This document shows positions 51,690 to 59,748 of a stretch of 60,594 nucleotides of DNA, piece after piece. The first letter of the stretch is position 1; each line of letters opens with the position of its first letter. The notes below the pieces were generated by a model. It saw only the letters and a list, made by a program, of their open reading frames with translations. It made no database searches and had not been told where the DNA came from. This DNA comes from a virus. The DNA is taken from the IMG/VR virus record IMGVR_UViG_3300034110_000422, positions 1-60,594 of that record; one strand, 5' to 3'. Both the position numbers and the translations under genes were made by a program.

Positions 51690-51995
51690 ATGGAACAATT
51701 AACAAGTAGTCAGATACAGGAAAAGATTAACAACGGGGAAGATTTTATATTAAAGATGTATGCCACATGGTGTGGTCCCTGTAAACAATTAACAGAAGAA
51801 TTAAAGAAAATCACAACTGATGTGTCAATCTATGAGTTTGATGTTGAGAGTGATATTAATTTCTCAAAGAGTTTGGGTGTTAGAAATGTACCAGTTTTAA
51901 AATTCTATAAAGAAGGTGTTGATACTCACACGATGGTTGGTTTAAAACCTGCTGATATGGTATCATCATTAATCACTGAACACATTGAGAACTAA
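51690..51995 (+). CDS. Thioredoxin
   Basis: 101 residues with the active site Trp27-Cys-Gly-Pro-Cys31 in MYATWCGPCKQLTEEL and the cis-proline segment VRNVPVLKFYKEG. It would reduce disulfides, for example in a ribonucleotide reductase or the T7-like role as a polymerase factor; neither partner is in this window. Its stop overlaps the next ATG (TAATG), forming a redox pair with glutaredoxin. Confidence 0.9.
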   Translation: MEQLTSSQIQEKINNGEDFILKMYATWCGPCKQLTEELKKITTDVSIYEFDVESDINFSKSLGVRNVPVLKFYKEGVDTHTMVGLKPADMVSSLITEHIEN

Positions 51996-52267
51996 TGGCT
52001 AATTTATTGGTTGCATATACAATGAAAGGTTGTCATTGGTGTACGGAGTTTAAAAAACAACTTAAAGAAAATAAGATTAAGTTTAAGGAACGAGACATTG
52101 AAAAATACGAAGAGGAGTATAACCTTTTTGTTGAAGTCACTGGTAATGATTTTGTTCCGGCATTTATGATTGTGGATACTGTAACAGAAGATGCTAAGTT
52201 ATTCGCTCCCGACAGAGATTTCCAAGATATAAACGAAGCTGTTGGAATTATAAAAAATATTTTGTAG
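51995..52267 (+). CDS. Glutaredoxin-like protein
   Basis: 90 residues with Cys13-His-Trp-Cys16 in YTMKGCHWCTEFKKQL and a cis-proline region GNDFVPAFMIVD. CxxC glutaredoxin of the NrdH/Grx type, as common in T4-like phages for dNTP synthesis. Coupled to thioredoxin by a one-base stop/start overlap. A promoter for the next gene lies inside its 3' end. Confidence 0.85.
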   Translation: MANLLVAYTMKGCHWCTEFKKQLKENKIKFKERDIEKYEEEYNLFVEVTGNDFVPAFMIVDTVTEDAKLFAPDRDFQDINEAVGIIKNIL

Positions 52268-52272
52268 TTTTG
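52242..52272 (+). promoter_or_regulatory. Bacteroidota-type promoter inside glutaredoxin end
   Basis: TTG at 52242-52244, a 20-base spacer, and TAGTTTTG at 52265-52272, 4 bases before the ATG at 52277. The arrangement predicts a leaderless message. Confidence 0.65.
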
Positions 52273-52276
52273 TTCC

Positions 52277-52804
52277 ATGAAGGAACTAACATTTAAAAAG
52301 AAAGGGGTAGTTCATACCCCTTTGACATTTTGGCAAGTTGACCCAACATCAAAGATTGCTATCTATCAAGGTGGAAGAGGGGCTCGTCCTGATTTGGATT
52401 TTATCGTAAAACATAAGGAGGAAGGTAAAAGATTACGAACCCCATCACATACACATTGGATTGTTGATTTGATTGCTAAGAAACAATGTGCTCCGAATGT
52501 TATTAAAGGGTTTATTGATGACCTAATAAAAATCTATGATGAAACCGAACCATTTAATTGTGAAACATCAAGAGATACCTACCAGTTACAGTATGTTAAT
52601 AAACTCACATCAAAGTATCTTGCGTTACAAGGATGTGGTTATTATTCTGTTGAAGTTTTAATTTCTTTTGTTGAGTTGTTCTCCAAGTGTGAGAAACAAA
52701 CACCAGGCGCGTTCATGTTTAGAAACCTATTGGTGATGGTTAAGGGGTATATTGACGGTGATAGAGATTTCTACCAAATCGTAGGTTACTCTAAACGTGT
52801 TTAA
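52277..52804 (+). CDS. Hypothetical protein, early-type
   Basis: 175 residues. Notable segments are IAIYQGGRGARPDLDFIVKH and PSHTHWIVDLIAKK in the N-terminal half and a helical C-terminal half (YYSVEVLISFVELFSKCEKQ). No family recognised. It has its own host-type promoter; the 3' end overlaps the convergent minus-strand gene by 4 bases. Confidence 0.65.
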   Translation: MKELTFKKKGVVHTPLTFWQVDPTSKIAIYQGGRGARPDLDFIVKHKEEGKRLRTPSHTHWIVDLIAKKQCAPNVIKGFIDDLIKIYDETEPFNCETSRDTYQLQYVNKLTSKYLALQGCGYYSVEVLISFVELFSKCEKQTPGAFMFRNLLVMVKGYIDGDRDFYQIVGYSKRV

Positions 52805-53427
52805 ATAACGTTTAGGAACAATTTAGACGGTAGTTGGTAGTCATCTGATACCTTACCCTCAAAGTTGTCGTTTAATATTGACAGGAGAAGTTCTGAGCTA
52901 TAGTAACTATCTGATTTTACTTTTGTAAACTTCAGGTTACCCTCATTACTTTCAAATTCCAATTTAATGTTTCTAAATTTAAAGTACGGTTGTGATTTCT
53001 CCGAGATTTTATAGAGGTAAGAATAAAGATTACCTAAATAGTTTTTAGAATATCCGTGAGGGAATGTTGATTGTATTGTTATTGATGATAGATTATTTGT
53101 TGTGAAAGTTTCAGGATATTCAAATACGAATTTTGTATCCTCAAAGTTTGTGTCTTTGGTATCGTAATCTATGATGTCTAACGTCTTAAGGTTAAGTCCT
53201 GTCAGGTCTGAATAGTTGTCTTGGTTTTCTTCTATGAACTTATCTGTAAGGTTGTTAAGAACAAGAACGTTTGGGTTCTTTGTATAACCTTTGATGATGA
53301 AAAGACTATTACAATCAACGACGGATAGCTTAGTTTTGTATGTGTTATTTTCACTTACTTCTTGACACAAAAAATCTGCAAACTTATTAACAAATTCTTG
53401 ATTTAAAATACAACTTTCTTTTTCCAT
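52801..53427 (-). CDS. Hypothetical protein (minus strand)
   Basis: 208 residues from the ATG at 53427 (an in-frame TTG at 53433 adds two residues). Beta-rich with Asn/Thr/Ser segments (FTTNNLSSITIQSTFPHG) and VLVLNNLTDKFIEENQDN. No signal peptide or catalytic motif. The second gene of a minus-strand pair that also includes the gene at 53484-54596. Confidence 0.6.
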   Translation of the reverse strand: MEKESCILNQEFVNKFADFLCQEVSENNTYKTKLSVVDCNSLFIIKGYTKNPNVLVLNNLTDKFIEENQDNYSDLTGLNLKTLDIIDYDTKDTNFEDTKFVFEYPETFTTNNLSSITIQSTFPHGYSKNYLGNLYSYLYKISEKSQPYFKFRNIKLEFESNEGNLKFTKVKSDSYYSSELLLSILNDNFEGKVSDDYQLPSKLFLNVI

Positions 53428-53483
53428 ACTCAATTTTAGAACTAAAATTTTAAAGGATAAAGTGTAAACTATTTTTTATCTTA

Positions 53484-54596
53484 TTAGAAATAACTATTAA
53501 ACTCAATATTGAGACATTTTGTAACGTCGCTGAAATCGGGGTAGTCAGGAACTCTACCAGAACTCAACCAATTTAAATCACCACTTTCAAATAAACTTTT
53601 AAGTAGGTTGATGTAACCTCCGTAATAATTTAAATTTTCATATGGGTTATTTACGTTACTTTCAAACCAAAGTTTAATATTATAATGAGCAGTTTTTGTG
53701 ACATCATATCTTACACCCCATCTTTCTGTTGATGTACTTTTATTGTAATCGTATTTTTTGTATTTATACTCTTCTGATTTTTTACTATCAATAACCTCAC
53801 CGACTAATTGTCCTATAAGTGAGTCATACAATTCGTTAGCGTAAACCGACCCATAACAATTTGAGTATAATGAATATAATTCACTTCTTATATCTAATCC
53901 TAAGTTCATTATAAAGTATTCAACGCAATCATTATCTTGTAAAAGTTTAGTGATTATCTCTTCATTTAATTTTAAATTCGACTCATCACCTTGTTCTTTT
54001 GCTAAATCTTCTATTAATTCAGGAGTTTCATAACTGATAGATAAATTACCAATTTTAAGTAAATCTTCTTTGATGTATCCTCTAATTTCTTCTTGGTATT
54101 TTGGCTCTAGTTCTTCATAAATATCTTTGAACTCATCACCTGTTACGTCATCATAAAGATAACCATCATAATCCCCATTTAATATTTCGGCAATTCTATC
54201 TTCACTAATATCGTTTCTACCACTACTGAAGAATTGTGCTAGTTCGCCAGAATCTTCTAAATCAACATAATATTTCCCATCAATTTCAGTTATATCTGAA
54301 AATTCCATTTCCATCATCTTATAGATATAATTTGGGTCTTTCTGTATAAATTGATAAATTATTTTATTTTGATAATCAGACCAATCATTATTAAAAGGGT
54401 CAATGTAATGTGTTAAATTATATTTAATTATTAACTCAAAAAATTTATCAAAACTACCCACAGCGTTTTCAATATCCTCTTCAGTAATATCTCCGTTTTG
54501 GAAAAGAGTAATAAGTTTTACTAACTTATTTTGGAAACCTGTTAGTACGGGTTTTTCCTCTTCTTCGTTTAAGTTTTTGAAAATTTTAAATTCCAT
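53484..54596 (-). CDS. Hypothetical acidic protein (minus strand)
   Basis: 370 residues, strongly acidic and helical with many Asp/Glu/Tyr (GDYDGYLYDDVTGDEFKDIY). It shares a general style, and a short Arg-Trp-(Gly/Ala)-Val segment followed by a His/Thr/Tyr-rich turn, with the plus-strand protein at 54941, so the two may be distant relatives. No known motif. Starts 3 bases after a TATTTATA element. Confidence 0.6.
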   Translation of the reverse strand: MEFKIFKNLNEEEEKPVLTGFQNKLVKLITLFQNGDITEEDIENAVGSFDKFFELIIKYNLTHYIDPFNNDWSDYQNKIIYQFIQKDPNYIYKMMEMEFSDITEIDGKYYVDLEDSGELAQFFSSGRNDISEDRIAEILNGDYDGYLYDDVTGDEFKDIYEELEPKYQEEIRGYIKEDLLKIGNLSISYETPELIEDLAKEQGDESNLKLNEEIITKLLQDNDCVEYFIMNLGLDIRSELYSLYSNCYGSVYANELYDSLIGQLVGEVIDSKKSEEYKYKKYDYNKSTSTERWGVRYDVTKTAHYNIKLWFESNVNNPYENLNYYGGYINLLKSLFESGDLNWLSSGRVPDYPDFSDVTKCLNIEFNSYF

Positions 54597-54599
54597 AAT

Positions 54600-54607
54600 T
54601 ATAAATA
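54600..54607 (-). promoter_or_regulatory. TATTTATA motif (minus strand) 3 bases before a start
   Basis: The plus strand reads TATAAATA; the minus-strand ATG at 54596 follows after ATT. Identical in spacing to the element at 45564. Confidence 0.35.
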
Positions 54608-54608
54608 T

Positions 54609-54634
54609 AAAAAAAGGGGAAAAATTCCCCCTTT
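54609..54634 (-). terminator. Rho-independent terminator (minus strand)
   Basis: On the minus strand a GGGG/CCCC-centred stem with flanking A/T pairs, one bulged base and a 3-base loop is followed by seven T. It ends the transcript of the small minus-strand genes at 54659-54850, just before the promoter-like element of the next minus-strand gene. Confidence 0.8.
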
Positions 54635-54658
54635 AGTTTTCTTATGTTGCGGGAAAGA

Positions 54659-54700
54659 TTATTTTCCACATCCGCAACCACCACCGTTGTTGTTTTTCAT
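54659..54700 (-). CDS. 13-codon micro-ORF MKNNNGGGCGCGK
   Basis: A minus-strand ATG-to-TAA frame of 13 codons rich in Gly with Cys-Gly-Cys, immediately before a terminator. The Gly-Cys-Gly-Cys motif also begins the 41-residue product just upstream (MGCGCKK), which makes chance less likely. Possibly a metal-binding micro-protein; translation is unproved. Confidence 0.35.
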   Translation of the reverse strand: MKNNNGGGCGCGK

Positions 54701-54724
54701 CGTTTTTAATTTATTAGAGGTTTA

Positions 54725-54850
54725 TTACTTTTTCTTGTTTTTGTTGTAGTACTTATCAATAGTACTCTGAACTGCGTTTTTAATACTCTCAGTTCTTAAC
54801 TTTTTCACCTGTTCAGGTGAAGCGTTTTGTTTTTTACATCCACAGCCCAT
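54725..54850 (-). CDS. Small MGCGCKK protein
   Basis: 41 residues: an N-terminal Met-Gly-Cys-Gly-Cys-Lys-Lys, then a helical basic part (PEQVKKLRTESIKNAVQST) ending in Lys/Asn. Short MGCGC proteins occur in marine phages, to my knowledge without known function; metal binding by the two Cys or N-terminal modification is conceivable. A TATTTATA element precedes it on the minus strand by 16 bases. Confidence 0.6.
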   Translation of the reverse strand: MGCGCKKQNASPEQVKKLRTESIKNAVQSTIDKYYNKNKKK

Positions 54851-54866
54851 ATTGTTGGTATTTTAT

Positions 54867-54874
54867 TATAAATA
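54867..54874 (-). promoter_or_regulatory. TATTTATA motif (minus strand), candidate promoter
   Basis: The plus strand reads TATAAATA, 16 bases upstream of the minus-strand ATG at 54850. It would drive the MGCGC gene and the micro-ORF up to the terminator at 54609-54634. Confidence 0.35.
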
Positions 54875-54940
54875 TTTACCACATGTGATTTAATAGTAAA
54901 TAATATAGTTATTTTAATATTTATTAATATAATTTTTATC

Positions 54941-56239
54941 ATGAGAGTTAATATAGATATATCACAAATACAAAAGGTTGTTCAGATGTTGGTTGAGGAA
55001 GAAGGACAAGAGAGTGTTGTTATAACACCTGAGCAATATATTGACTTATTAAAGTTTACTGACTATAACGGTAAATTGGTTCAAAATATGAAACAATTCA
55101 GAGGTAAACGAATTGTTATTGATGGTGATTTAAGTCTGAGAAATACGGATGCTAATAACATTACAAATATCACAGTTAATGGTGGTTTAGATTTATCATA
55201 TACCCTAGTTAATTCTATTGAGGGTCTTATATATAATAATATTTCAACATATGGGACACCGTATGAAAAAATTCAAATCAAAAAACAAAGACAGATTGAA
55301 TTAGCCAAACAAAACGATTTACGACAAGAGGACGAATGGAATTTAGAAACTGCGACTAGTGAGATTGCGATTTTGGCAAATGTTTTATTTGAGTATCTGA
55401 CTTCATCTTTTGGTCTTTATGAAGCTAAAGAACCTAATCATGATGCAAGGTTACAAGAACTTTATGATGAAAAAGAAAGAATGGAAGAAATTGAAAGAGA
55501 AACAGAAGATAATGAAAATCTGATGGATTTAGAGGCGGTTGAAGAAGAAATTGAAGAACTTGAAAAAAGAATTGACTTATATAATTTGGTTTATGATTAC
55601 AAATATTATAGAATGAGAGTTTTTTATGTGTTAACCAACGACTTAGAAGAATCAAAAGAAAGATGGGCGGTTGGTGATAATTACGACACCCACATGTCCG
55701 CATATGAAAGAATTGATGAATTAATTGATGATATTGGAATGAAAGGTTTTAATCAAAGTTTTGTTGAAGATTATATTGATATTGAAGAACTTAAGGAAAC
55801 TTTTAGAGAAGATGAAGAAAATAATGTTAGAGAAAATCTTGAAGATTATTTTGATGAGGACGATTTTGAATATAGTGACCCAAAAGTTCAAGAAAGAATT
55901 GATGAACTTGAAGCGAGATTGGAAGATTCTGAAATAGACCAAGAAGAAGCTGATGAATTAAATGAAGAACTTGATGAGTTAAAAGATAGTGATAAAACTA
56001 TTCCTGAAAATTTAATTGAGGAAAAGGTTGAAAATTTAATTAGTGATTTGGTTGATGACCCTATGAGCGTAATAGAAAATTATGGTTTGGAAATTGAAAA
56101 TTATATAGACACACAAGGGTTCAAAGAAGGATTACTTCAATCTGATGGTATCGGTCACACATTGAACTCTTACGATGGTAGTGATGAAACTATTGAATTT
56201 AATGATGAAACATATTACATTTTACAAATAGAAGGGTAA
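54941..56239 (+). CDS. Large acidic coiled-coil hypothetical protein
   Basis: 432 residues. The N-terminal 110 residues contain a strand-rich part (GKRIVIDGDLSLRNTDANNI, then VNGGLDLSYTLVNSIEG) resembling a short beta-helix or pentapeptide-like coil; the rest is very Glu/Asp-rich with coiled coils around 160-205 and 305-345. No catalytic motif. Possibly a DNA-mimic or assembly protein given its charge, but this is speculation. Confidence 0.6.
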   Translation: MRVNIDISQIQKVVQMLVEEEGQESVVITPEQYIDLLKFTDYNGKLVQNMKQFRGKRIVIDGDLSLRNTDANNITNITVNGGLDLSYTLVNSIEGLIYNNISTYGTPYEKIQIKKQRQIELAKQNDLRQEDEWNLETATSEIAILANVLFEYLTSSFGLYEAKEPNHDARLQELYDEKERMEEIERETEDNENLMDLEAVEEEIEELEKRIDLYNLVYDYKYYRMRVFYVLTNDLEESKERWAVGDNYDTHMSAYERIDELIDDIGMKGFNQSFVEDYIDIEELKETFREDEENNVRENLEDYFDEDDFEYSDPKVQERIDELEARLEDSEIDQEEADELNEELDELKDSDKTIPENLIEEKVENLISDLVDDPMSVIENYGLEIENYIDTQGFKEGLLQSDGIGHTLNSYDGSDETIEFNDETYYILQIEG

Positions 56240-56240
56240 A

Positions 56241-57002
56241 ATGGAAACAAAACCAAAAAGAAGAAAATCAAAAAAAGACAATCATTTTAAGTTATCAACA
56301 GACTGGTTGTTAACAGAACCAGTTGACTACGAACATAAGTATTATATGTTGATGGACTTCTTAAATTTCTGTGACGATAAGATTGAAAAGTTTGAGTTGT
56401 ATCCCTTATTCAGTGAAATGTCGTTACACTTAGCAAATCTACAAACGATATCTTCAGAGTTCAAATACATCATCGTTAACAAAAAATTTGAAGTGATTGA
56501 CGATGAAATACTAATCAATGAACTTAAATTTACACCAATCCCAAAGTTAGGTGATGATGAGTTGGAAGAATTAAATAAGATATTAAAATATGCTGGACCA
56601 AAATTCTTTGAATACTTCAATGTTATCAAAGCTCTTTGGACATTAACTTACGACTCGGTTTCAATCAAACACATCAACGAAAATAAAAATCAAAGTTTAG
56701 AAACAGGATACTTCTTTACACTTAACGGGAACAACAAAAAGATTTGGAAGTATGTGGCAGGTGATGTTAACACTGTTAAACACGACAGTAAATTTGCGGT
56801 TCAGTTGATATTTGATGGTGAAAGTAAAAAGGTAATTAGAACAATATTAAATGAATTAACTCAAGATATAAGTTTACCCATCTTTGAATTAATGTCTTCC
56901 AACGACCTACCATTTGAGAATACACTCTTACCAATCTTTAAAAGAAAGATATTAAGTTACATAGTTCAGAAAAAAACAATTGTTAATCTAAAAAAAAATT
57001 AA
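56241..57002 (+). CDS. Hypothetical protein
   Basis: 253 residues. A basic N-terminus (KPKRRKSKKDNHFK), then an alpha-helical body with WLLTEPVDYEHKYYMLMDFL and YFFTLNGNNKKIWKYV. Starts 1 base after the previous stop. No family recognised; possibly a virion or DNA-associated protein. Confidence 0.6.
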   Translation: METKPKRRKSKKDNHFKLSTDWLLTEPVDYEHKYYMLMDFLNFCDDKIEKFELYPLFSEMSLHLANLQTISSEFKYIIVNKKFEVIDDEILINELKFTPIPKLGDDELEELNKILKYAGPKFFEYFNVIKALWTLTYDSVSIKHINENKNQSLETGYFFTLNGNNKKIWKYVAGDVNTVKHDSKFAVQLIFDGESKKVIRTILNELTQDISLPIFELMSSNDLPFENTLLPIFKRKILSYIVQKKTIVNLKKN

Positions 57003-57010
57003 TACTTTTG
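56980..57010 (+). promoter_or_regulatory. Bacteroidota-type promoter
   Basis: TTG at 56980-56982, a 20-base spacer, and TACTTTTG at 57003-57010, 4 bases before the ATG at 57015. It lies across the end of the upstream gene and predicts a leaderless message. Confidence 0.65.
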
Positions 57011-57014
57011 TAAT

Positions 57015-57176
57015 ATGGGGTTCAACAAAAAGATTGTAGGAGAATTACAAATACAAGAAATAAAAATGAACCTCGAAAATATTAGGTATTATCTTAACGC
57101 TGATGCCATATTATTTTCATCCAAAGAAATTGAAATTAAATTTAAAGAATATGAGAAACAATATAGACCTGAATGA
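57015..57176 (+). CDS. Small hypothetical protein, early-type
   Basis: 53 residues, helical (KKIVGELQIQEIKMNLENIR, then EIEIKFKEYEKQYRPE). It begins right after a host-type promoter and overlaps the next gene by 26 bases. No family recognised. Confidence 0.55.
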   Translation: MGFNKKIVGELQIQEIKMNLENIRYYLNADAILFSSKEIEIKFKEYEKQYRPE

Positions 57177-57351
57177 AGTTCTGTTAAGAAAACTTGAAAA
57201 ACCAGTTCATATCAATTACATTTGTGATTATATCCTACGAGTTGGAATCGACAAAACAAGAAAACGAATTGAAAAACTTGTAAGTGAGGGTATTCTTGAA
57301 GAAAGTAAATATGGAAAAGAATATTATGTCAGAGCAAAAAGAAATGGTTAA
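57151..57351 (+). CDS. Small winged-helix-like DNA-binding protein
   Basis: 66 residues from the ATG at 57151 (an upstream in-frame start at 57103 lies inside the preceding gene). A helix-turn-helix followed by a wing is suggested by VHINYICDYILRVGIDKTRK, then RIEKLVSEGILEESKYGKEYY, the layout of small archaeal/phage wHTH regulators. Possibly a transcription regulator of the early genes. It overlaps its neighbours by about 26 bases. Confidence 0.55.
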   Translation: MRNNIDLNEVLLRKLEKPVHINYICDYILRVGIDKTRKRIEKLVSEGILEESKYGKEYYVRAKRNG

Positions 57352-57556
57352 TCACCCATCACACTATGGTGGTGAAGATAATCCATATGAAGCAATCAAG
57401 GTCATTGATGAGTGGAATTTAGGATTTTGTCTTGGGAATACAGTTAAATATATATCAAGAGCTGGTAAGAAAAATAAAGAAAAAGAATTGGAGGATTTAG
57501 AAAAAGCTTTGTGGTATTTACAATATTATATAAATCAAAAAAAATATGAAAAGTAA
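57326..57556 (+). CDS. DUF3310 family protein
   Basis: 76 residues from the ATG at 57326. Asn-His-Pro-Ser-His-Tyr at 9-14, then YEAIKVIDEWNLGFCLGNTV with KYISRAGKK and LEKALWYLQYYI is the classic DUF3310 pattern, a short protein frequent in phages and sometimes labelled nucleotide kinase-like without firm evidence. Overlaps both neighbouring genes by 11-26 bases. Confidence 0.8.
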   Translation: MSEQKEMVNHPSHYGGEDNPYEAIKVIDEWNLGFCLGNTVKYISRAGKKNKEKELEDLEKALWYLQYYINQKKYEK

Positions 57557-58421
57557 AATTACGGTTATTGGTATAACATCTGCCAATATTGAAAATGTGT
57601 TTAATGGTTGGGAATATACTTACATAATTAAAGATTTATTAGCAAATTTTGAAGTTGACCTAAAGTTAATTTCAGATAAATTGGACTTGTTTTATGATAA
57701 TTGTTTAATAATTTATTCATGTGATGAAAGAAATATTCCTAGTAATTTACTTGAGTATTTTACTGAGTATAAAAATAGAAATCTTGATTTTAATCTTTTT
57801 CACATATCAAACGAACAACTAAGACACGATACAAGTTACTATAAATTAGCCAAAAATGTTTTTAGAAATTATTTTGACCCATCAATAACTTTAAACAATG
57901 TTTTAACTTTACCTTTAGGTTATAAAAATGGGTTTTTTAATCCGAGTTTGACATTTAAAAAGGTTGAAGATAAAAAATTCGATAGTTGTTTTGTTGGGCA
58001 ATTAAAACACGATAGAATTAATGTGGTTCATGAGATTAGTAATTTAGATAAAAAATTTATACACATTACACAACAATGGGATTGTCCGACATCTCTCCCT
58101 TCGGAAGCAGTTTTTAAGATTTATCAAGATACTCTTTTAATTCCGTGTCCAATTGGTAATGTTAATCAAGACTCGTTCAGAATTTGTGAGATTTTGGAAT
58201 CCGGCTCAATACCTTTAATTAAAATTTATTTCCAAGAAGATTATTTTAAACATATTTTTGGAGAACACCCAATACCAACTGTTAGAGATTGGAATGAAAT
58301 ACCTAAAATATTAAAAGATATAAAAAATAATAGTAACGAAAAAATTTTAGAAATTAATGAGTGGTATAAAAAATTCAAAGAAGAACTAAGAGCTAAAATT
58401 TTTAATATATTAAATAAATGA
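57546..58421 (+). CDS. Exostosin-like (GT47) glycosyltransferase
   Basis: 291 residues. TLPLGYKNGFF, then FDSCFVGQLKHDR and CPIGNVNQDSFRICEILESG with SIPLI is the exostosin family C-terminal signature, where a conserved acidic residue follows FR.xE. No membrane anchor. It lies apart from the main glycan cluster and overlaps the methyltransferase gene by 4 bases. It could add a further sugar to the same glycan or modify host polysaccharide. Confidence 0.7.
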   Translation: MKSKITVIGITSANIENVFNGWEYTYIIKDLLANFEVDLKLISDKLDLFYDNCLIIYSCDERNIPSNLLEYFTEYKNRNLDFNLFHISNEQLRHDTSYYKLAKNVFRNYFDPSITLNNVLTLPLGYKNGFFNPSLTFKKVEDKKFDSCFVGQLKHDRINVVHEISNLDKKFIHITQQWDCPTSLPSEAVFKIYQDTLLIPCPIGNVNQDSFRICEILESGSIPLIKIYFQEDYFKHIFGEHPIPTVRDWNEIPKILKDIKNNSNEKILEINEWYKKFKEELRAKIFNILNK

Positions 58422-59275
58422 TAGAAAATTATATTAACAAAGTCCTTAATGGTGATACCATTGATGTGATGAGTGAAATGCCTGAAGGATGGGTTGACTT
58501 AGTTGTTACATCACCACCATATAATGTGGGTATCCAATACGACACACATAACGATGAGATTGTTATGGATGAATATTGGGAGTGGTCTGAAAAATGGCTG
58601 ACTGAAGTATATCGTCTACTTAAAGACGATGGAAGAATAGCTATTAACATACCATATGAGGTGAATGTACAAGCCCGTGGTGGTAGAGTATTCTTTGCTT
58701 CAGAGATATATCAGGTGATGAAAAAAGTTGGGTTTAAGTTCTACGGTATTGTTGACCTTGAAGAAGACTCACCACATAGAAGTAAGACAACTGCTTGGGG
58801 TTCTTGGATGAGTCCATCATCTCCTTACATTTACAACCCAAAAGAATGTGTCATCTTGGCTTATAAAAAAGTTCACATCAAGAAAGTTAAGGGTGAACCA
58901 CAATGGAAAGGTGAACCTTATCTAACTGAAGAGGGAAAGAACAAAGTTGCCTATTCTGAACAAGATAAGAAAGAGTTTATGGAATTGGTATTTGGACAAT
59001 GGAAATATTTTGCTGACACCCGTTCATTAACAAAAGCGACGTTCTCCATGGATATTCCCGAAAAGGCCATCAAGATATTGTCATACAGAAATGATGTGGT
59101 ATTAGACCCCTTTAATGGTTCAGGAACTAGTTGTGTGGCGGCAGTTGTCCATGATAGACGATGGGTTGGTATTGAATTAAGTGAAAACTATTGTGAAATT
59201 GCTAAACAACGAATACAAAGTTTTGTTGACCAAAAGAGCCAACAGAAGTTACAATTTGAAAACGGAGTCCAATAA
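58418..59275 (+). CDS. Beta-class site-specific DNA methyltransferase
   Basis: 285 residues. Catalytic motif IV Thr-Ser-Pro-Pro-Tyr (31-35) comes before SAM-binding motif I, DPFNGSGTSCVAA (from Asp230), which defines the beta class; TSPPY is frequent among cytosine-N4 enzymes but also adenine-N6 ones. VGIELSENYCEIAKQRI closes motif II. With the Dam-like gene at 46339 it may protect phage DNA from restriction. A terminator overlaps its stop. Confidence 0.85.
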   Translation: MIENYINKVLNGDTIDVMSEMPEGWVDLVVTSPPYNVGIQYDTHNDEIVMDEYWEWSEKWLTEVYRLLKDDGRIAINIPYEVNVQARGGRVFFASEIYQVMKKVGFKFYGIVDLEEDSPHRSKTTAWGSWMSPSSPYIYNPKECVILAYKKVHIKKVKGEPQWKGEPYLTEEGKNKVAYSEQDKKEFMELVFGQWKYFADTRSLTKATFSMDIPEKAIKILSYRNDVVLDPFNGSGTSCVAAVVHDRRWVGIELSENYCEIAKQRIQSFVDQKSQQKLQFENGVQ

Positions 59276-59288
59276 ACTTCGTTTTTTT
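59261..59288 (+). terminator. Rho-independent terminator overlapping a stop codon
   Basis: Stem AACGGAGT / ACTTCGTT (one G-T pair) with a 7-base loop holding the TAA of the methyltransferase gene, then a T run. Confidence 0.7.
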
Positions 59289-59299
59289 ATTTATTTGTA

Positions 59300-59307
59300 T
59301 ATTTATA
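59300..59307 (+). promoter_or_regulatory. TATTTATA motif, candidate promoter element
   Basis: TATTTATA after the methyltransferase terminator and 13 bases before the ATG at 59321. A gene between two terminators needs its own promoter, which supports the idea that the motif is functional. Confidence 0.45.
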
Positions 59308-59320
59308 ATTAAATGTTATT

Positions 59321-59692
59321 ATGAAAAATTCAGAGATTATCAAATTTTTATTAGAAACACAAACTCAGTTTAGAATATTACATTGGCAAACAAAATCATT
59401 TTCAAGACATGGGGCTTATGGACGTATTTACGATTCACTTGATGATTTAATTGATAAGTTTGTTGAAGTTTGTATGGGTAAACACGGAAGACCAACTTTT
59501 ACAGGTGGATATAGTTTAGGCGGTAGTGATATTGAAGAACTTGACTTAACGGAATATGTTAGTTCAGTATGTGAATACTTAGTGGGATTGTCTGAAGACT
59601 ATGACCCAAAGATGGATTCAGATTTATTAAATATTAGAGACGAAATGTTAGCGGAAATTAACCAGTTGAAATACTTGTTAACTTTAAAATAG
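59321..59692 (+). CDS. Ferritin/Dps-like small protein (DUF5856-like)
   Basis: 123 residues, all helical. LLETQTQFRILHWQTKSFSR with HGAYGRIYDSLDDLIDKFVE resembles the first helix pair of Dps-like ferritins (HW...H...Y..L.....D) and phage proteins grouped as DUF5856. Too short for a full Dps core (about 160 residues), and the second metal-ligand helix is not clear, so oxidase activity is uncertain. It lies as a single-gene unit between two terminators. Confidence 0.65.
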   Translation: MKNSEIIKFLLETQTQFRILHWQTKSFSRHGAYGRIYDSLDDLIDKFVEVCMGKHGRPTFTGGYSLGGSDIEELDLTEYVSSVCEYLVGLSEDYDPKMDSDLLNIRDEMLAEINQLKYLLTLK

Positions 59693-59716
59693 AGGTATAT
59701 TACTTTTTTACTTTAA

Positions 59717-59748
59717 AAGGTTCATCATAATGATGAACTTTTTTTTTG
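59717..59748 (+). terminator. Rho-independent terminator
   Basis: An 11-bp stem AAGGTTCATCA / TGATGAACTTT (one G-T pair) with a 3-base loop and a long T run. Confidence 0.85.

Noticed and set aside
55434-55942. Minus-strand frames inside the acidic protein gene
   Set aside because: Antisense of Glu/Asp-rich codons gives Phe/Leu/Ile-rich sequence; no independent support.
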